64,000 nt of DNA from Stereocaulon alpinum (taxonomy: Eukaryota > Ascomycota > Lecanoromycetes > Lecanorales > Stereocaulaceae), in contig JAEUBA010000004.1 of NCBI GenBank assembly GCA_018257865.1, positions 310,001-374,000 of the forward strand. The letters run 5' to 3'. The notes beneath the pieces were generated by a model. It saw only the letters and a program-made list of their open reading frames with translations. It ran no database searches and was not told where the DNA came from. Within the stretch, counting starts at the first letter, position 1. The number at the start of each line of letters is the position of its first letter. The position numbers and the translations under genes are program-made. Positions 21,261-33,200 of this stretch are shown here, in pieces.

Positions 21261-21924
21261 TCACTTGAGTGAGAACTCCCACTTCTCGAAATTGACCCTC
21301 AGGCTCATTTGGCCCATGTCGTGACAAAACAGTCCTTCGAACGAAGCCTCGAGAACACAACGTAGGTGCCGTTTTGCTACCAACATTTCGACATCGGTCC
21401 GGTCTTTCGAGGCCCCACCTTCACTGCCTCCAGGCATCGCACTACTCAATTTCTTGTGCAGATTCGCAAGCCGCTCCTTCTCGTCTGGGCAGGACCATAT
21501 AAAGGGCAATTCTTTGCTTAATATGAAAATTGCTCTTTTCTCATCCTTTGGGTCGAAGTGATCGAAGCTGAAAATTGGATCGAACAGACACATGTCCCCA
21601 GCCCGGAAGGAGAAGCCTACTCGCTGTACTGTAGGGCCTTATCAAATACACTCATGTCAGAATTCTCATATCAGCATAGATCTTCAATGTATACGTACTG
21701 CACTCGGCTTGAAGGTACACTTGTCGTATGTACCACGTCGCAAAGATCCTTTCTGTCTCAGCTTTGAATAGCCTCGACACCCGACGAAGGTTTCTCCACA
21801 TATATTGCGGCCCATTTGGCCGCTGGTTTCGTAATTCTTGTAGTTTGAAGTGATCGAATACTACTCTCCAGACCTCAGGGGGAAGGTTTATATTTGTTGG
21901 CATACTGATGGTCAAGGTTTGCAT
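21261..21924 (-). CDS. Small F-box protein, 197 aa
   Basis: Exons 21924-21699 and 21628-21261 are joined across a 70-nt intron (GTACGT donor, CTACAG acceptor), giving 197 aa. Residues 12-60 have the F-box pattern: NLPPEVWRVVFDHF, a variable loop, then RNLRRVSRLFKAETERIFATWY. Here conserved Leu-Pro-Pro-Glu-Val/Ile-Trp begins the motif. Many fungal F-box proteins continue in the way seen here, with FSFDHFDPKDEKRAIF and RLANLHKKL in the second half. F-box proteins link substrates to SCF ubiquitin ligases through Skp1. The protein is short for the group, has no recognisable substrate-binding repeats, and could be a truncated paralogue. An in-frame ATG at 21903 is an alternative start. Confidence 0.7.
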
Positions 21925-23095
21925 GTTTGTGGGAGAAGGTATCTGGTTAGATCCAGAAAATTGGAGAGTTGGAAACTATATCGGAGAAATAACTGCCTGC
22001 GTGACTAGCGGGGAGATTCTGGAGGGAAGTGTTTCAGAACGCATGGTTGATGCATAGGTGGGGTAAATTCTCATGTGGTAGAATGGCGGTAAATAGCTCG
22101 CTTAACATTAGAACAAGGCTTCCCATGTCGATTATGGGTTGAAAACTTTCGCTGCCCTATTGCTAAGCGCAGTTACGTAGGTGGTGAAGCTGCCAAGAGA
22201 CTCAGGTCAAATGCAGAGCGTACCTAAAGGAAGAGGGACGTGGAGCTGGTTAGTCATGAGAAGATGGCATGCCACCTACCTTAGGCACTAGGATAGTGAA
22301 TGGGTCCGTTCATCCAACACGTGTTCGAATCTCAGGAAGCACCAAATTGCTGGCTCGTACTTTGCTGACTCCAGCTACATGCGGCAAGCACCGCGCAATC
22401 GCCTTCTGCCGCTTCACAGCTTGTTCAATCGAGGCACTCGCCCTTTGAAGCCTGAAGAAAAACGCTCCGTATGTCTCAACTTGTTGTTCTTTGTCTTTCA
22501 CGTATCCGCATAAAACCCTTTCCTGCAGAAACTCATTTTGCATTGACATTGGGCATGAGATTGGATCACTCACTAGTTCGAGGATATCATAGCACTGCGT
22601 CAACTCGTGTATGATGACGGCCTTTTAGATTTGACAGAGTGAATGCTGGACTTTACTCGGCCACTATTTCCCTACATGGCCGCTGTCTAATGCGCTCAGC
22701 TGGACGTCGATCACAATTTCCGAACAGCGATATGTCCGGCGGATTTCAGCAGGCATTGCCATTCACTGTGATATTGGGTACGAGTGCTACTTGAGTGTAA
22801 AGCCCTTGATTGTAGCAGGCCGGGGTCTAAAGCCCTTAGCTTGAAGGTTAGCAAGTCTTTGAATCCCATAGGATTGGAAGGGAACTGGACGTGGCACAAG
22901 CCCAGCGGTAGTCTGTCGCCGATTACGGTCGTCAATTTCCGTTCATGTTGCATCAGGAAGCTGTGTTACATACATATCGTATATAGAGTCAGCGCTTCCA
23001 TATATTTCCGTCTTTCATTGTATAGCCGTTGCATCCAAATTCGTGTCCAGAAATCACACCACATACGATCACCTTCTAGCACAACCAGATTTAAC
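21925..23095. other. Intergenic region between divergent genes
   Basis: This interval holds the upstream regions of the F-box gene (leftward) and the sulfotransferase-like gene (rightward). A 97-codon minus frame at 22310-22603 has no recognisable motif and is not called. TATA-like and pyrimidine-rich sequence lies just before 23096. Confidence 0.4.
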
Positions 23096-24010
23096 ATGAC
23101 TAAACCCATCTCCAATACCGAAGGAGCAACCCGCACTGTGTCCATGCAAGTCTTAGCATTGGGCATGGGCCGTACAGGCACAGTGTGTACGTACCGATAC
23201 TTCCCCCCTCCGTGGATACTCCGTCCAAGCAATGTCTCCTCTCATTTTTATTACCTTTGCCATGCTGACCCGACCAAAGCAATGCAAGCCGCCCTCGAAA
23301 CCCTCGGGTGCACGCCCTGCTACCACGGCTACACAGCTATTTATAACATCTCCGATTGTCCCGTCTGGTCCCGCGCCTTCGAAGCCAAGTACCATTCTAA
23401 TGGGCCTCCCTTCACACGCTCAGACTGGGACAATCTGCTGGGCAAATATGGCGCCGTGACCGACGCCCCAGCCATCTGCTTCGCCGACGAGCTTATCGCG
23501 GCATACCCGGAAGCAAAAGTCGTGCTCGTAGAGCGAGACATCGAAAGCTGGTATCGCAGCTTCCAAGTAATCATCGACAATTACTACACGCGTATCAACA
23601 ACATACTCGCAATCTTGGATCCTCAACTTCTTCGGCCCTTCTTTGGCCTCTTCGCTTACATCCTCCGAGATCGAAAGGGCTTCTTCCGCGCTGGTAACAA
23701 GCAGGAGCTTCAAGGTAATGCGAGGTTGATATATAAGGAGCATTATGCTCATGTGAGGGCTATTACGCCCAAGGAGAGACTGTTGAATTTCCAATTGAAG
23801 GAAGGGTGGGGACCGCTCTGTGAGTTCTTAGGGAAGGAGATTCCGGAGGTGCCGTTTCCAAAACTGCATGAGCAGGGTGCGTTGCAAGAGGCAATAAGGG
23901 GGTTTCAGATCAAAGGAATGATGAATGTGGCGAGGACTTTGATGGTCGGTGTGCTATCATTTGTAGTGGCATGGTTTGCGATTGCATGGGCGTGGCGACG
24001 TGGCGGTTAA
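23096..24010 (+). CDS. Sulfotransferase-fold P-loop protein, 273 aa
   Basis: Exons 23096-23186 and 23280-24010 join over a 93-nt intron with a GTACGT donor and a TGCTGACCC branch, giving 273 aa. The splice restores the nucleotide-binding loop GMGRTGTVSMQAALETLG (23-40), which is interrupted in genomic DNA. This P-loop followed by Ser-Met-Gln/Lys-Ala-Ala-Leu is typical of the fungal Sulfotransfer_4 family (often mislabelled as NAD-dependent epimerases). Further family blocks are FADELIAAYPEAKVVLVERDIESWYRS and RLLNFQLKEGWGPLCEFLGK. The extreme C-terminus has one hydrophobic segment (VGVLSFVVAWFAIAWAW) before WRRGG, a probable tail anchor. Binding of a PAPS-like nucleotide is inferred from the fold. 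The acceptor is unknown. It converges on CDC45 with a 344-bp spacer. Confidence 0.85.
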   Translation: MTKPISNTEGATRTVSMQVLALGMGRTGTVCTYRYFPPPWILRPSNVSSHFYYLCHADPTKAMQAALETLGCTPCYHGYTAIYNISDCPVWSRAFEAKYHSNGPPFTRSDWDNLLGKYGAVTDAPAICFADELIAAYPEAKVVLVERDIESWYRSFQVIIDNYYTRINNILAILDPQLLRPFFGLFAYILRDRKGFFRAGNKQELQGNARLIYKEHYAHVRAITPKERLLNFQLKEGWGPLCEFLGKEIPEVPFPKLHEQGALQEAIRGFQIKGMMNVARTLMVGVLSFVVAWFAIAWAWRRGG

Positions 24011-24354
24011 GCAGATGGATGGTCGGAGCGAATGCGGGCATCTAGCTTGACATACGTTAACTGGTGCGGAGCATTGGTGGCTTATATGGGTATCTTCCTG
24101 ACATTTTCGAAGATAGTAAGACCTCTAGGGCTAGTCAAGGCCTGATGCTAAGGGTCTGCGTAGAGAAATGGAAAAGCGATGGCCTGGACCATTGACCATT
24201 GCCCAGAATGCATGGATGTTGTTCGAGTCTTCTTATACTCATACACCATCGCTCGGCGTATGCTCGAGACGTGAAGACGGAATAAGGCTCGCTTGCAAAA
24301 CGCCGGCCATAACAGCAAGTGCATCCAACCTGCTATGCACCATCATCAAGGTAC
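24011..24354. other. Spacer between two convergent genes
   Basis: This is the 344-bp tail-to-tail spacer between the sulfotransferase-like gene and CDC45. Nothing beyond presumed 3' untranslated sequence was seen. Confidence 0.5.
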
Positions 24355-27001
24355 TTAGCCAAGTACAACCTTCGTACTCAGCGCTTCCAAAAATCCACTC
24401 AGATCCTCCTTCTTGACCTCAACAACACAAGTCTCAAAGCTGTCGACCCTCACTCTTGCGTTGGTCTCATCGACCACGTCCTGGAATGCTAAACCGAACT
24501 TATTCCTTAGGAAACCACGTTCCCCAGCGTCGTCATCATCGTCATCACTCTCATCTTCCTCTTCCTCTTCCTCGCTTTCTTCATCGTCTTCGCCATCCCC
24601 ACCCTCTCTTTCTTCTCTTTCTTTTCGCTTCCGCTCCTTTTCTGCTTGCTTGACTTCTTTTGCTTTTGCCTTCTCCGCCATCCTAACCTTGCGATCTGCC
24701 CTTGCTTGATAGTCGATGACACCACCGCCTCCGCCAGTACCAACGACTACATAGACACCCCTCGCTTCGTTGAGTCCAGCCATTACAAGCGGCGTGCCGC
24801 GTCCGCTCTTGCCAATTTTGCCACGCTGTTCCCGCTCCTGCTCAGCGATAGCTTCGCCGACCCAGAGAGCAAGTTTAGTCAGTGCTCCTGGATGAGTGAA
24901 AAGAGTGACGTCAGGACCTTCTTTCACAACAGCCATTCGAAATGCACGCAGATGGCGGATTTGGCGCTTTTCGATGATCGAGGTACCGGTACGGAGGATG
25001 GCTCGGTGGAGATGTTGGGCTGTTGGGAGAGCCTGTTTGAGTGCTTCGATGCTGTTTTGCAGGTCAGACTTCATATTCGAGGGAATGTTTTCTCTCTAGA
25101 CCTACTTTTCAAGCGCATCATAGGCATCCCAGAATCTGCGCACCCATTCCTCGCCCTCAATTCTACCGTCATTATCGACAAGCTCTTTCTGCTCGCCATT
25201 GCTGCGATCCCAAGCATTCTTTGTCTCAATCGAGGGGACACCGGCCTTCCCAACCTCTAATAGTGCCCCCGCTATCACGCCGACATCGACGGCGCTCAAG
25301 CAAGCTTTCCAACCCCAACTCCTTACGAATCCCCAACCTTCTCTTCCACGGCCTGCGCTAGCGGCTGGTGGCACTAGGCCGTCGAGGCCGTACATTGGGG
25401 CATAAGTCAGCAGCCTTTGTCGTAAACCACGCTTCAGGTCCATGTCCATGTGCGTGTAACTTTGCTTGCATTGGGTGAGGCTGACACCCATTTTCGCAAG
25501 AAGTTTGTGCAATCGTTTTCGTCCAACATCGCTCCATATGTGTAAACGTGAGGATAGATACGGAGAATGAAGCATGCTATCGTACAAAGACCAATGCCTT
25601 ATGAGGAGGAATCTAGGTTCAGGAGATAATCGGATCGAATTATCCGTTGGCGAGCGAGCCGTTGTAGGTATGACACCCGAGGTTTCACCTCGGGCATTCT
25701 CACGGGATGTATCATTAGGGTCAGGCGGGTTCAATCGTCGAACTTCGTCCCTTAGGACTTGCCGTATCCGTTCACCGCGTTCCCCTCCCCAGCCTGCAGA
25801 GCCGCCCGACTCCAGAGCAGTAGAGATACCCACTCCGGTCATGCTGCGTCCGTAGAGCTCCAGCGAGCTGACACCGACGATGGCATGCCATAGAAGGTCA
25901 TTGTCCTCCCGACCAAGATCCTCAGCCAGAGAGTAGAGAAGGGACGATATTGGCTCTGAATACGAAGTACCCAAGGCATAGTACTTTCGTAGAACGGCGT
26001 CATGCTTTCGACTTAGCCTTCGCAATTTTCGACGCAGAGCATGTATTGATGGCTGATTCTCTACTCGAGGTGAGGAAGGCTGCGATGGAGGTGATGATGG
26101 CGATGAGTCAGCAGATGATCCACGATGATTCCTTGAGCCATTGGGAAGATGATGACGACGCGATGCTATTGAGTCACTCTATAGAGACATCAGCCAGGTT
26201 CCATGTTCAACGCGTATCAATGCATACGGAATTACTTCTCCGTCTTTGATGAGGTCTGCTAATCTCGTCCTCGCTATTATGTTCACCGTCCTCTAGATCA
26301 GGCCATGATTTACGCTTTTTGGATGTGCGGTCGACGCCAATGGTTTCTGATCCGTCGCTCTCGTCACCCGAATCATCAGAATCGCTACCTAGATCTTCGA
26401 TGTCCTGCATGTCTCTGAGGCCGCAATAGGCTTCCCGCTCAGCTGCTAAGTCGTCTTCGATGTCTCCGTCATCATAGACAATAATGCCACCCTGGCCGGG
26501 TCTGTATGTCGGCTGTATCTGCCCTTTCTTCACCTCCGCAAGTCTAGACCTGATGTCACCACCCGTCTCCTTCAGTACCATCTCCACAGGATCTCCTCCA
26601 ACCACATTGCCTAAATTCCATGGGCGTCGCGCGTCAATAAGCCAGACCTCGACCCCACCAGAAGGATCCTCGCCAGGCACTACTGTATCCAAGCCTAATG
26701 TAGAAGACATATCCACAAGGCCCCCTACGCCAAGACACACCACTACCCCACCACTTCCTCCCTGCTGTAGCCGCATCGGCTGCACCATGTCTTCCCCAGC
26801 TCTTTGAAGGTCGGCATAGCCTGCGATCGGTTGGATCTTATGCGCGATGAAGTCGCGTTTGAGCAAAGCCGTGAGGATTCGACATGCGCAGAGAGCATCG
26901 GGCTCCAAGGCTGTTAGAATAAGGACGGGTGGCGATGAAGAGTGGTGAGCTCGCACGAGATGCTGGTAGAGGAGTGAAATGAGGCTTCGTGGTAGATACA
27001 T
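24355..27001 (-). CDS. CDC45: DNA replication initiation factor CDC45, 847 aa
   Basis: Three exons, 27001-26228, 26178-25106 and 25051-24355, with introns of 49 nt (GTATGC donor) and 54 nt (GTAGGT donor), make 847 aa. Cdc45 is part of the CMG helicase (Cdc45-MCM-GINS) that unwinds DNA at replication forks, in the nucleus. Recognisable blocks are LILTALEPDALCACRILT near the N-terminus, TSYSEPISSLLYSLAEDLGR and DNDLLWHAIVGVSSLELYGR in the middle, and PTAQHLHRAILRTGTSII and LFTHPGALTKLALWVGEA near the C-terminus. A long acidic stretch (DLGSDSDDSGDESDGSE) follows the N-terminal domain. A second, mixed basic-acidic insertion covers about residues 732-793, including runs of Glu and Asp. Both splice joins fall between conserved blocks and preserve the frame. 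Confidence 0.95.
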
Positions 27002-28141
27002 GACGTGATATATGCACTACAGGCAATGCGGCGCGGCGCGCACCAGACTTTCCAATTCAGAGGAGCTGCCTAGCGTCTTGAATCGAAAAGGGACTGATAC
27101 TCTGAGAACATAAGAAATTATGTAGCGGAGAAGTCGAGCGCTTGGGCATGAATAGTAGCTGAATGGCAATTCACTAGTAAGGAGCATTGATGGGCTTCGA
27201 TTGCATGTGCCAATTGGAACATACGCGTCTGCAATCCCGATATACCGAATAATTCAATGACAAGGAGTGCAAGTAAAGATACAATACTGGGGGTAGCGGC
27301 ACATATATTGATAATGGACGCGCTGCGATCATGACATCGCGATCCATAGGGCTGAACGCTAGCGTTCGAATGGTACCAGGCCCAAGCTGTCATGGCTGCA
27401 GCGGCTGCCTTGGCGCACTTCAACACCCGATAACAACAGTGTCTAAAAGCTTTCGTCAATGGCGAGCTGTGTTCCTGAATGAGTCTCGTTGCGAGTTAAT
27501 GAGCTCACTAAGGCTTCCATACTCAGCTTAGCCAGCAACTTCAAACATGTGTTAACTCCATTACCTTCCTCTTCTTCACACAACTTTGACCATCATTTAC
27601 GCGTTCACTCCGGTGATCACCCTAGCAGACCCCTTTGGACGCGTTTCGTTCTCATTGAATCTACTTCTGGCTTAGATTCGTGCACAGAGGTCTAGGAACA
27701 GGTGGTCCCTTGGCAGTCCAACCACCAGATAATTCAACACTGTAGTCTGTTCCAGAGGTGGGAAAGTGTAATTGTAGGTTCCGTGTTTGGGAGACTTGTT
27801 CATGCATCACAGGTCGAGCCTCTACTGGTCGACATTCGATTACAGTGGGTGTTTGTATCGCTGATAGCTGAGCGCAGTTTGACACAAACCATCAGCTCGC
27901 TGCATATGAAGGCTTGTACGACGTACTCAATCTGATCAAATAACTAAGAATTGCCGACGGATCCACCCAAATCAATCTGTATCGTTTAGATAGCGGGCTT
28001 CTCCGATCTGTTAAATGAGAACTTTCTGATGTTATGGCATCAGCTTGAAGTTGACGATATATACAATTTCTTGACCACCTTAGAGTGTATTTACATACTG
28101 TCCCGCGAGAAGCTACGTGAACACTGCGACCTCAAACATCG
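27002..28141. other. Intergenic region upstream of CDC45
   Basis: No gene is supported. A 113-codon minus frame at 27118-27459 contains one hydrophobic stretch (IVSLLALLVIELFGI) but no motif and no clear start context. It is noted but not called. The CDC45 promoter should lie in the first few hundred bases. Confidence 0.4.
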
Positions 28142-29300
28142 TCTCTCGACTATCAGCAACAGAGAGACAAATGGAGTTATCGCACGTATCCTTGAATAGA
28201 TTCTAGTCAAACCATGAGCGGCGCTGTATCCTTCGGTGCTGGATGTTGACTTGTTCCATATGAAGTGGGAGTTCGAAAATTAAAGTATGCCAGAGGAGGT
28301 TCAGCACCTGAATTTGCATGATCTTGATTTGAATCTGCTGAGACATGCTAGCGAAGCCACGGATCTTCTCCAAAGCTGGAACATCGATTTATGGATCGAC
28401 AACATGCTCGACGGAGATGAAGATCCTGTGATTGCGATCTTTCTTATCCTACTGCCCAATCTTACCAGGCTATCTTATTCTAAATTTCTCTCATTCCCGC
28501 CTTGTCTTCGTTACGCATTAGCTATCATCACGGACTATTCCCAACCGTATCGTGCGTTGAGCAGGCTTTGTGAAGTGCAGTGTAGATGCGTCGACGTCGA
28601 AGATGATAGCGATTATGGAGAATTTGAGTCCATCCGTGCATTTGCTAGTCTACCACACATTAGATCTATTACCAGAGACTGTATTGGTACCGATCAAAAC
28701 GACACCCTCGTCCATCGGTCACGTCCCCCGCGCTCGAACATCAAAATTCCTGAATCTTACCAACCTTGCCGTTGATCCGAAGAGCTTGTCGGATTCCTCT
28801 ATACCACGCATGGCCTTCAGTGCTTCATCTATACGCCTTGCGGCCCAAATCACAATCCGGACTGTTTCGACCCCGTTCTGGATCCGAATCGGCTTGCAGA
28901 GTGATGCTATGTATACACTGCAAAATCTGACTTAGTTGCCGAAAGGGCGCCAGCGGATGTTCAAGGGAAGCCTTGTTGAATCAAGAGTTTTAAAAGTCCT
29001 AGAAATGGACCTCGGACTTCTATCTGGGGACCCGACCATATCTGTTCACAGGATAGCATGGTGCTCCCACTATCGATTGAAACAGTCAGGCTTCATGTTG
29101 ACAACGCCACTGATGCCCCACAGTATCAGCCGCTGATGTGTGACGTCAAAGACTCGGTTGAATCTTTTCCTTATCTGTCAAACTTTACCTTGGTCGGCAC
29201 TCCGCATATCGACACCATTGTTCCATCGCCCGGACTTCTAATCTTAGAGTTGAGAGATCTAAGAATCAGCATCCATTTTGAATCACTTTCGGATGATTGA
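28142..29300 (+). pseudogene. Decayed F-box/LRR-like gene
   Basis: The stretch encodes protein-like blocks in changing frames. 28287-28775 reads, among others, DPVIAIFLILLPNLTRLSY, a leucine-rich pattern of fungal F-box/LRR-like proteins. Continuity then moves to another frame (LNLTNLAVDPKSLSD), then a third (FLYTTHGLQCFIYTPCGPN), and then to others. It ends with VLPLSIETVRLHVDNA and LILELRDLRISIHF to 29300. No introns explain these changes, because each shift lies within what looks like a continuous repeat. At least three frame disruptions are needed. I infer a dead paralogue of the F-box group found nearby at 21.3 and 30.3 kb. No clear F-box motif was found at its 5' end. Confidence 0.6.
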
Positions 29301-30260
29301 TATGGTACATGGTAGCATTGATCGAAGGCAGCCAATGGAAAAGGTGGAAGCATCACGATTTTCGGGTACAGGGCTAGGAAGTTTTCGTATCCGAGCTGTC
29401 GGAGAGCCTGGCACATATGCCAATCACATGTCACATAGCGTTGAGTGTGGACTGATCAGGAGATTCAAGCGAGCCTTTGCTGTGAGCGCTCGGACGATAA
29501 TCTTCTCCATCAACGAGCGGTTGCAACAAACACACAGCAGAATGAATAACAAGGACTGCCTTGAGGATTGCCCCGCCTCCGCAGGGGAATGATTGGCGAC
29601 CAAAGCGCAGTGTTAGCCATACTGCACAAATAGAACACATGTGGAACTTGATGATAGAAGCTTGGTCGTACCGTACTAGACATATGAAAGTAAGATATCA
29701 GTAAAAGCGTACGTACAGTAGCATGGGATGAGGTATCCAAATACAGGCAACACAATAATTAATCAACCGAGCAACAGAGGGCTTGAAGCGCCCTATGGAT
29801 CTGAGTTGCGGGAAGGATAGGGGCCATCGGGAGATCAGCCGTTGAAAAGCCCCGCCCTGCCCGCCATCGTGTTCTGCAAATCCGTGCAAATCCTACCCTA
29901 TTCTGATACACCCGTCAGACCATTCGCACTGAAGCATCAGATACCCAGATACCCAGATACCCAGATACGCTCAGCTCCGAAGCTGAATACCGCCTTTAGA
30001 AGGATTTGCAGCTCCTGACCGTCGCCAGCTCGAGTGGTCAAACCCTTAGAACTCAGAATGCCTTAATAAAATCCTCAGCGGAAGCTCAGAGCAACGGGAG
30101 TGCTGGAACGCACCAAGAACGAGGAAGGTGCGTAGCTACCTAGCTCTATATCTGCATTACCGCTTCATATGACCGCATTATCCTTCTGCGAAGCCCTTGG
30201 GTGTCGCCCACTTGACCCAAAGAGCCATCATCGAGCTTCATTCGCTAGAAGCTGCTAACC
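29301..30260. other. Intergenic region with short tandem repeat
   Basis: No gene is supported. An 8-bp motif, ATACCCAG, is repeated about three and a half times at 29941-29968. The right end is the promoter of the large F-box gene. Confidence 0.4.
29941..29968. repeat. 8-bp microsatellite (ATACCCAG)n
   Basis: Three full copies of ATACCCAG and a half copy lie head to tail. Confidence 0.8.
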
Positions 30261-33200
30261 ATGGGCGAAGTCTACAGCGTGATAGAAGGCTCTAGGATGT
30301 CAACCTCCGCAATGAGTGCGCGAGAGGTCCCAAACCACACCACGCACTCCAACAGTGTCCCTATGGTGAACAGAAGACCAAAGGGCAAAGTGACCCTTCT
30401 CGATCTCCCACTCGAGACACAGAAACAGATAATCAGACATGCAAGTTTGCCCTCTTGGTCCAACAGCAAGATCTGACAGTACTCTTTCAGGTCCCCCGGA
30501 AAGAGCTCTTCCTTCTCCAACGGCTAAATTCTCACTTCTTCTCTCTCGCAACGGCGGGAATATATCGAAAGCTCAACCTCAATATCACAAATTCTGGAGA
30601 CGAAGAGAATGGCCTTCCAAAGTCACACGCTGCAGACGCGTTTCAGACCATACTTGCAAGCGAGTACGACTATGGACAACACATCAAGATCTTCCGAATC
30701 GGGGTTGCTGAAGACAACATCGACGTGGGCACTAGCGGTTCTCTTCGTCAGGATCCGCTTCTTATGACTCGGCTCCTATGGGACTCGAAATCGGATTCCA
30801 GCAAGTTCCTTAACACTGCGCTACTCCTGGTTGCTCGGAAAGCCCCTATTCTCGAAACGTTCCAGTAAGGCAACAATTCAAGCGGCCTTGACGATCTCAA
30901 GTCAGAACACTAATTCAATCACAGATGGGATTGCCCAATCGAGTTGAGCGGAGCAGTCTACCAAGCTCTCCACAAAGTTACAAGTCTACGTCATTTACGA
31001 GTGAGACTCGATGTCTCGCCTTCGCCTAAGATGGTCATTCGCCATGGGCTTCCTCCAAATTCTCATCCACCACCACCGCATCACCATGCTCCAGGTGGTC
31101 CTACTCCAGCCCAACATATACCACCCACGACGGGACCATCTGTAGGCTCTTCGAGCACGTACCCTAGCCAGGCATCATCAAAGGCGAATAACATCAAGCG
31201 AAAGAAGTCAGGTGGTGTAGGAGGGTACAATTATTGGGCTAACAGCCGAGCCTTCTCAGGTTTCAAGACTCTGAATAGCTTGGCGCTCATGGGCATGTCC
31301 AACCTTGACTGTCTAGGAGAAATAGCCGAGTGTATCAAAGCTTCATCCGGTACCCTCAATGCCCTGACCTTGTCGCTGTCGACAGACCTTGCACGAAAAG
31401 CGCGGAAGCCCACTCCAGTGAACCCTGAGCTAGACGATCCATCTGATACCGAGCTTGAAGAAGATGACATGATGGACCCGATGCCGCCCCCCGCATCAAC
31501 GGCCCAGCCTGCAACCAATGAAGCTGATATACGAAAGGAAAAGCTCGCCCAGGAAAGCATCCTAGCAAAGATCTTCGACCTTCAAAGTGTTTCTGCAGAG
31601 GGAAGAAAATTAGAGAAAAGCCTTTCCCTTGCTGGGGGTCAATGCCTCGAAGAGGAGGATCGTCAAGCTGCAACTCTAAAGCTCAAAGCGTTGCTGAAGT
31701 CTTGTATTGAAGACCCCTCAATGTTCAATGATGCCTCTCTCGCTCGTATAGAACAATTCAGGGTGGTGCGAGATGTGGCTGACATGTACATCAGCAAGTC
31801 AAATGCGCTCAAGAAATCTCTGAAAGAACAGACCAAGCCCTCCGTTCCAGTCGTCAAAAAGAAAGATCCGGTGTCCAAACCGCTAGCTCCAGCACCGACT
31901 GGATTCGAACAGTCATCATCGAGTAGCAAGGCCCTTCCTGTTCCAACGGATTGGGATCTTGGTCCTTTATCAAGCCCAACAAGCCCATTATTCGATACGG
32001 GGTCGAGTAGCTCCTTCTTGAATGGAGTCATGAACGGGACGCCAAATTTTCCCGCAGTTTCTGGAGGCAACTTTTCTGCTGGCTTATCCGGAGCGACTGC
32101 ATCAGTCTTACAACAGGCACAACAGATGAATGCACATTTACAGGCTCAACAACAGGTGCAACAGATGAGCGCACAATTACAGGCTCAACATCCGCAGACT
32201 CAAGCTTACATGTCCCCTTATCTCTCAGGAGCACTCAGCAACAACCCGCCGTCTGGAAGTACATTGCTCCCTGTACCATACGCGAATAGTCACTCTAGCA
32301 GTCCAGGCTCCCACGATGCGCCTTCTTCTTCTTCGCTGTATCATTCTCAGCCTGCAGCCTTTTTCAACGACCCACTACTCAGCTACGATTATAAAGAAAG
32401 CATGACCTTTCCAAGCGCCAAGAATGGCATCTCCTCCGCCACCAAGAAGACAAAATCTAAAGGGCCTATGAAAAAGGCTAGTCCTGCTAAAGTGGCCCCT
32501 GTTGTTGACTCAGACGACGAATCCGATACCCCACCGAAGAGCCCGCCCTCCACGGAGCAACCCTTCTTCGCAGCCGAGGCTGCTACTGAAGCCGGCGAAG
32601 ACTCCATGGATGTTGACATGATACATCCAGATGAAGACACCGCAGACCTTGGTGAAGATCAGGAGATAGTCGCTGAAGCAGATGAAGTGGAAATTGCAAC
32701 CCCACGAAAGAAGGCCAAGTTCGGAAAGTTGGAAGAGGGCGCTTCCTCCAACGCAGCTAGTAACGAGTCGTTATCGTCCGCAAATGTTGATGTGGTTCAT
32801 GAGCCAGAGGCAAAAGTTCTTGAACCAGTTTCACCTGATCAGGCAATGCAAGCTTATATCCGTGCGACTCATGGTCTACACCTGGAGGCATTGTCGCTTG
32901 AATGGGTGCCACTTAAAGCATCAATCGTGGCGAGAGCCTTAGATCTTAGTATCTTGAAACGTGTCACACTTCTAGAGGTTGGCTCCCAAGATGCGTTTTG
33001 GACGCTTCTCGTTCGATTGCAGGCCTCTTCCACGACAGAAATCGCGTTCAGGAGTATTCATACCGATAATGTGTCCCTTCCATTCGTCAAATTCCTGGCA
33101 ACATTTCAAGGTTTGGAAGAGCTCTTCATGCACGAGAGAGGTGGCAAACAAGAAGCAGACGCTGGAGCTACGCCAGTGGTGAACATCGCGGTTATTCGCA

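Noticed and set aside
24413..24709. Ser-rich open frame on the plus strand
   Set aside because: It is the antisense reading of the acidic tract of CDC45.
30445..30490. GT donor four bases downstream of the GC donor in the large F-box gene
   Set aside because: Joined to the same acceptor it shifts the frame and destroys the F-box helix.
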